From: Echiichthys vipera
Taxonomy: Eukaryota; Chordata; Actinopteri; Perciformes; Trachinidae
Direction: 5' to 3'
NCBI GenBank assembly: GCA_963691815.1
Contig: OY829657.1
Location: 7,057,092 to 7,121,091 of the forward strand
Length of the DNA stretch: 64,000 nucleotides
Part shown: positions 59,801 to 64,000 of the stretch, one piece after another
How positions within the stretch are numbered: position 1 is the stretch's first letter
How the letters are laid out: every line of letters begins with the position of its first letter
Position numbers and translations under genes: made by a program
The notes under the pieces: model-generated
What the model was told of the DNA's origin: nothing
Database searches by the model: none
The model's input: the letters and a program-made list of their open reading frames with translations, nothing else

Positions 59801-62486
59801 GTGTTTACCAGAGACTAAAGAAGCTGGAGGATCGTATCCTGGAGTTGGAGGGACTCTCGCCAGAGTACTTTCAGTCCACGGTGAGTCTTGGGGCTTTGAA
59901 ACAGATACATAAAAGGCACCTAATAATTATCACTCAGTGTTTATACACGGGCCTTTTTGTAGTACGAGTGTGCTATTTAAAAAGGTTCCTTTTAACTTAA
60001 TTTGCACATACCTGTATATAATCAAGCTACTAAAAGTCATATGTATGCTCTTCCTTTGCTGCAGACATTTGAACCCTGGAACCATAGTGTTGTGGCCAGA
60101 CTTGGCCGTTTATGGACCGTTTCTTACATTTAATGACGTGTGCGTGTTACAAAGGTTGAAACTCTACATTGTGTTTAATTTTAGATGTCTATAAAAGTAC
60201 TATAGTTAGTTAATTCCTGCCTTGTGGAAATGTAAAGATATATTTTTACACAGTATCAAATATGATGATTTAAATTAAATCACCATATTTTATATATTGT
60301 GTATTGCAGAACTGCCTCCACTATCATACAGCTGTTATTAGAAGCAACAAGTGATGGTAGTACCATGTTGTTCGCTCCTGCATCTCTTGGTGCATTTCCA
60401 CCACCTGTAGTTCAGTGGAGCAGTGTGAAATCATTAGCAGGATGTTGTGTCACATATGGGCTTGTGCACAAGAATAAACAAAACAAGGTCCTGCTCAAAA
60501 AAGATCATTGCGTCATAGTGCTACTACTAATGATTAATAAAAAAAATTTTAAGTCCCTGTTTTGGGTCATTTCTCTCTTGGCCTGTGGAGACAAAAACAA
60601 TCAAGGCTACAGGAATTAAGTCATATTATTATATTATTATATTTTTGATCAATAATGGTAAGTAAAAACATGGAGAATAGAAATGGAAAATCGTTTTGGT
60701 CCAGTTTACCTTTTGGCTCTCTAGTTTGTTTCAAATGTATACAGAGAATTTGCTGATTTACACTGTCTTGGTGTCATTTTTGTTTGCTAATTTCAAATGT
60801 TCTCTGTCAGTTTGTGAATGTAATGTTTATATTGCCTAAATTGGCATGTATAATATTGGTTTGCTGTAGGCAAAATCATTACATTAATTTCATCTACTTA
60901 CTGAGAGGTGTTTGTGGGCGACACAAAAACAGTTTCCCCTTACATTCCCTAATACTTAAACATGTTTCCCCCCTCAAGGAGCAGATTTGAATCAGAAATG
61001 CAACATGTGCGGTTAGATTTACTTTTAGGTCACTGCAGACAGCTCACTTGAGAAATGACAACATTTTTTTAATACAACATGCTTTTTACAAACGAAGACT
61101 CAAAAGACACCAGTAATTCATGACTTCATATTAAACCTGACAGACTTCGGCAGAGCCACACAGACTCTAATTTCCCATCTTGAAGGAGTCTGTCCAGCGT
61201 GTTTAGTTGTGAGTAAGTGTGCTTAAGATGCGGCATGTCTCTTCACGCTGGTATCTCTCGGCACAGCATGCTGCGTCTGTGAGTCTGCTGCTCTCCATCT
61301 GCTTTTGACTCACTGCACGTTTGTGAGCAGAGCAAGAGAGTCGAGTGTCTTTGAATAAACTGATGGGGCCTTTTATATTCAGAGTACCACTTTTTTTTTT
61401 TTTTTTTTTTGGCAATTTCTGAAAATACTGTAGTTTGGTGTTTGCTGAAGAGCTGTACACAGTTGGCCCACGATTTCAGGAACAACATTTTAACACTGAA
61501 CAGTAAAGGAGGCTCCTTAACAAATTATGCAGCAACTTGGAAATAAGCAATTCCACAAGGTTTTACACTTAAGGTTGAAGATGTGGAGTAAAAACCCATT
61601 TCTCAGAGCAGTCCTACACACATGCCATGTAACTGTGGCATCCCCTAATAAAGTCTGACAGAGGACTTTTGTCAGATGCTGCTCCTCTTATCTCTTCCCA
61701 TGTTGGGCTGTCACAATCATGAAATTTTAGTTGACAATCACAATTATTTGTGGACAATTAACGATTTAATTGTCTTACCTTAATTAAATGAATTCATAAT
61801 GTTTATGCTGTTTTTTGCTTCTAAAAATTCACATCTTTTTAATGCATTTAGTGCATTTCAGGAAATTCCAAGTTGGTTTTTTTTCAAAACTTCTTTTCAT
61901 TGCATTGTATTTCTCTCTTTTATTCAGTCCTTTCAGGGTAAAAGAGAAGCAGGTCCAGCCAGTTTAGAATTTGTACTCAAAAAGGTCTAATGTGTACTTG
62001 TGTGTTTTGTTTGTAGAGTCATCTGCACAAGCGGCCAAGGACGTCCCAGGCTCAGGTTAGTAGTTGAAAGTTGTTTCCTTTCACTGCACTTATATTTTGC
62101 TGATTTTAATCCATTTTGTGTCATGGAAGCATGCGCCGATGTATGGTGGTTGGTTTCCTACATGGGCCCCAGCACACGGAGCTCGGGGTTCTGCCGGTAG
62201 ATTGTGATTATGTCATCATCTGCTGATTTAAGCAGACCTTCAACCCGCCGAAAAAGCCAGATACCGTTCATCTGCACACACTGCCACGATACAGAGCTGG
62301 ATTAACATCGGGAAAGTGTCCCTTTAAGGGGAGGTAAAACCACAAGGTGTTAATTGTAGCTCTCTCTTTGTCCTTTAGGCCTGCAGTTTGACAGAGTTGG
62401 ATGAGAAGATCAGTGCAGTGAAAGCGGCACTACTGAAGAGGGTCAATGAATTCGGGCCTGGATATGGAACAGAGTGTCCAATGTAA
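53836..62486 (+). CDS. mbip: MAP3K12-binding inhibitory protein 1 (MBIP)
   Basis: Nine coding exons: 53836-53943, 55320-55436, 55671-55880, 56448-56544, 58862-58927, 59235-59393, 59783-59880, 62017-62055 and 62379-62486. They keep one frame for 333 aa (human about 344). The most conserved segments are RRISAFMERKQMEINENNVR and EFCNVIDCNQ (exon 4, residues 149-177), FTPYPGFKSHVK (188-199), VVNIYGPQTR (203-212), RDCGNAVIEERL (230-241) and the leucine-zipper-like coiled coil LKKLEDRILELEGLSPEYFQ (264-283). Exon 9 ends with the conserved LDEKISAVKAALLK helix. In vertebrates MBIP binds and inhibits the JNK-pathway kinase MAP3K12/DLK and is a subunit of the ATAC acetyltransferase complex. Start: first ATG at the promoter. 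The donors of introns 1 and 3 are both the unusual GAG|GTTGGT. Confidence 0.93.
54186..54535. mobile_element. dispersed fish repeat in mbip intron 1
   Basis: A pyrimidine-rich TCTCTCTGTCTGTCTTTGTC stretch leads to GAGTGTGGTTTATACCTGCT, CTGTAAAGTGTCCCTGAGAT, AACTTGTGTTATGATTTTGC and AATAAAATTGAATTC. The right part is the reverse complement of the 47041-47150 element. Confidence 0.6.
55881..56447 (+). other. mbip: mbip intron 3
   Basis: Introns 2 and 3 are short (234 and 567 nt). No repeat was recognised in intron 3. An antisense 100-codon frame at 55950-56252 is without domains. Confidence 0.6.
57310..58743. mobile_element. hAT-like non-autonomous element in mbip intron 4
   Basis: The left end AATAGGACTGAACAGTTCGG with ATAATGTAATTGCGATTT and the complement of the right end, TAGGGCTGAATGATCAATTG, are related inverted termini. 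This is the style of fish hAT-like MITEs (TAGGGCTG...AATTGCGATT). The interior carries a long inverted repeat (57701-57870 / 58022-58194). No transposase was recognised. It fills most of the 2.3-kb intron 4. Confidence 0.5.
57701..58194. repeat. large imperfect inverted repeat (foldback)
   Basis: Left arm 57701-57870 and right arm 58022-58194 are imperfect reverse complements over about 170 bp. Matching phrases include GCCATCAAGACAGTTTTTTT, ATGAACTATTAAC, GTGGCTAACACTG, GGCATTAAAAC and GCTCAAAATAACACCAAAC. The spacer is about 151 bp. Transcribed within intron 4, it could form a long hairpin. Confidence 0.8.
59881..62016 (+). other. mbip: mbip intron 7
   Basis: A 2.1-kb intron containing a 22-nt T run (about 61389-61410) and a MITE end. 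A 106-codon frame at 60299-60619 has no domain. Otherwise nothing recognised. Confidence 0.55.
61705..61790. mobile_element. MITE end (GGGCTGTCACAATCATGAAA)
   Basis: The phrase GGGCTGTCACAATCATGAAA followed by a TTGACAATCACAATTA-type stretch and ACGATTTAATTGTC is the end of a common fish non-autonomous DNA element. The opposite end was not found. Confidence 0.5.
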
Positions 62487-63730
62487 CATAACCACTCGCC
62501 AACACTCCAAACACACCTTGTCTACTAAAGGGGAGCTTTCAACCATGACCCTATTTCTCCATGTTTCTGTTTCTAAAAACAAGTTTTAATTGGTCCAGTA
62601 GCACACTGAACTAGAGTCTGTTACTGAGCAGAAGCTAGTGGGTGTCAGGGCCTGCATGCTTAGCTAGTCATGCTGAACAAGAGTCTAGAGCAGTGGCACT
62701 CCGAAGGTTACCTGGCGCTTATGCACCATACAGAAGCAGGCTTTTGGATTTACGGCCACTTGTGATTCAAGTTTACTTGTTCCACTTAAACAGTCCATTG
62801 AAAAGGGGGACTCGTTCGCTAATCATCATTCCAATGTAAGGGCAATAGCGCGCTTTTGATGTACAGTACATCCATTAAAAGTGCTTGTTATGGAAAGATG
62901 TTACTCTCGTCCTGCAATGCTTTCATATGTACTGATGACAGGTCGACACAGTAACTTAAGCTTAAAACATTACATCCACTCTGTCTTTAGGAAAATGTGC
63001 CTTGGTATAGCATTTCGTCTCCTCTTTGGCAGGATTAGTCATCCCGGTCAAAAGGGTCACTGCAGACTTGATGGTCTGCGAGGTGCAGTGTATCGACCGG
63101 AGTGTTATGATCAATCTGAAGCTAAACTAGTCACACCATCAGCCTGTCCATATCCAACGAAGGTACTGTTAGTCTATGAAAGCAATGCACGGAGTATGGC
63201 TCCACATTGTATTGGTACAATGCGTAAATGTGCAAAACCATTGTTTTTATCTAAAAATCTTTTAGACCAACATACTATCGCCAACTCTCACTGACATTTC
63301 CACCCTTGTCTGTTCAACTCTCGTGAGATTTCAGAATGACACATCCCATCTTTCCATAATGATGTCACACACTTAACAATGTAAACCTGTCAGTGACGAA
63401 CATTCATAGATGGCGCGCTATTGACACGGGTGATATATTGCAGCTCATTTTGGAGCTACCAGATGCAGCAGTCGCGCTAGTACTGGATCAATTACAAAGA
63501 AATTGTTATCCCCCATTAATCACTTAAAATCATAGGAACTACTGAAGTTCTTCTTTTATGCAGCATTTTCTTTGTTTTTCTCACCTCTTCATAAGCACCA
63601 TTCTCAAAATATGTCATATAAAACACATGAGCTTAATTTCACAGCCAGAGAAACTGTATTCCTTGAAAAAGTTTTGTAGTTAACTGAAAAAAATCATCTT
63701 CTGTAAATAAATATTTTTTTTCCTTCATGA
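62487..63730 (+). other. mbip: mbip 3' UTR (probable)
   Basis: No AATAAA occurs until 63706, so the 3' UTR may be about 1.2 kb. It contains a 137-codon frame (62881-63294, non-ATG start) without recognised domains. Confidence 0.45.
63706..63711 (+). terminator. poly(A) signal AATAAA for mbip
   Basis: Canonical hexamer 1.2 kb after the stop codon, followed by a T run. An ATTAAA variant at about 62875 could give a shorter form. Confidence 0.5.
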
Positions 63731-63947
63731 AAACTTGGACTTGTAATTTATTGCGGATCTTGAATCATTAACATTTCAACTTCTAGTCCACAGTTCCACG
63801 ATGGCGGCCCCTTAACGTCGAAAACGACACGAAGTGCGTGTATAAAATTTCAATAATCGGGTCTGTTTCAATCTTTTCAAAAACAGGTCACAGGATTAAT
63901 GTCATTAAAATGATCATATAGTGTATCATAACATTTCATTAAGAAGT
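63730..63947. other. intergenic downstream of mbip
   Basis: Contains a YY1-like GATGGCGGCC at about 63800 and CpGs around 63800-63840, but no open frame. It could be near another promoter beyond the window; evidence is weak. Confidence 0.3.
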
Positions 63948-64000
63948 CATAGTATAGTATGATATAAAAAAATCATAGTATAGTATGTCATAAAAACTAG
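63948..64000. repeat. start of a 26-bp tandem repeat at the window edge
   Basis: Two copies of CATAGTATAGTATG plus a variable ATATAAAAAAAT/TCATAAAAAC part, at 63948 and 63974. The array runs off the window. Confidence 0.6.

Overview
This is vertebrate nuclear DNA, almost certainly from a teleost and probably a percomorph-type fish. It holds three intron-containing genes, all on the + strand: an nkx2.9 (NKX2-8-type) homeobox gene (coding 18798-19917, 2 exons, 242 aa), an nkx2.1 (TTF-1-type) homeobox gene (coding 30522-32220, 2 exons, 346 aa) and mbip, the MAP3K12-binding inhibitory protein gene (coding 53836-62486, 9 exons, 333 aa). This matches the conserved vertebrate block PAX9 - NKX2-8 - NKX2-1 - MBIP read from the PAX9 side. 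No pax9 exon was seen here; by synteny pax9 should lie to the left of base 1. The three coding sequences total 2,772 bases, about 4% of the window.

Layout. Bases 1-18.5 kb are intergenic, with long microsatellites, a pentamer-based satellite with a 35-bp higher-order period, dispersed fish repeats and several repeat-poor, homeodomain-motif-rich stretches that look like conserved regulatory elements. One of these carries a perfect GLI site 1.5 kb upstream of nkx2.9. Bases 18.5-20.4 kb are nkx2.9 with a TATA box. Bases 20.4-30.1 kb are intergenic with retroelement 3' ends, a tRNA-derived SINE and a strong enhancer candidate at 27.96-28.33 kb containing a palindromic NK2 site. Bases 30.1-32.8 kb are nkx2.1, with a possible extra 5' exon. 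Bases 32.8-53.7 kb are a 21-kb gene desert with many enhancer-like blocks, interrupted by a degenerate LINE (41.06-41.92 kb), SINEs and MITE-like repeats. Bases 53.7-63.7 kb are mbip, with an NRF1/NF-Y/YY1-type promoter and a large foldback element in intron 4.

The two Nkx2 genes encode transcription factors with TN, homeodomain and NK2-specific motifs, expressed in ventral neural tube, hypothalamus, thyroid or pharyngeal endoderm in vertebrates. The surrounding desert is typical of developmental regulators. mbip is a broadly expressed bystander (JNK-pathway and ATAC-complex protein) whose flank and introns may carry nkx2.1 regulatory DNA. Gene calls rest on translated exon-by-exon matches to remembered family sequences and on splice sites. 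Regulatory-element calls rest only on sequence look and need an alignment to confirm. No previously undescribed protein system was found; the most interesting leads are the possible nkx2.1 N-terminal isoform, the GLI and NK2 sites, the palindromic POU-like site and the higher-order satellite.
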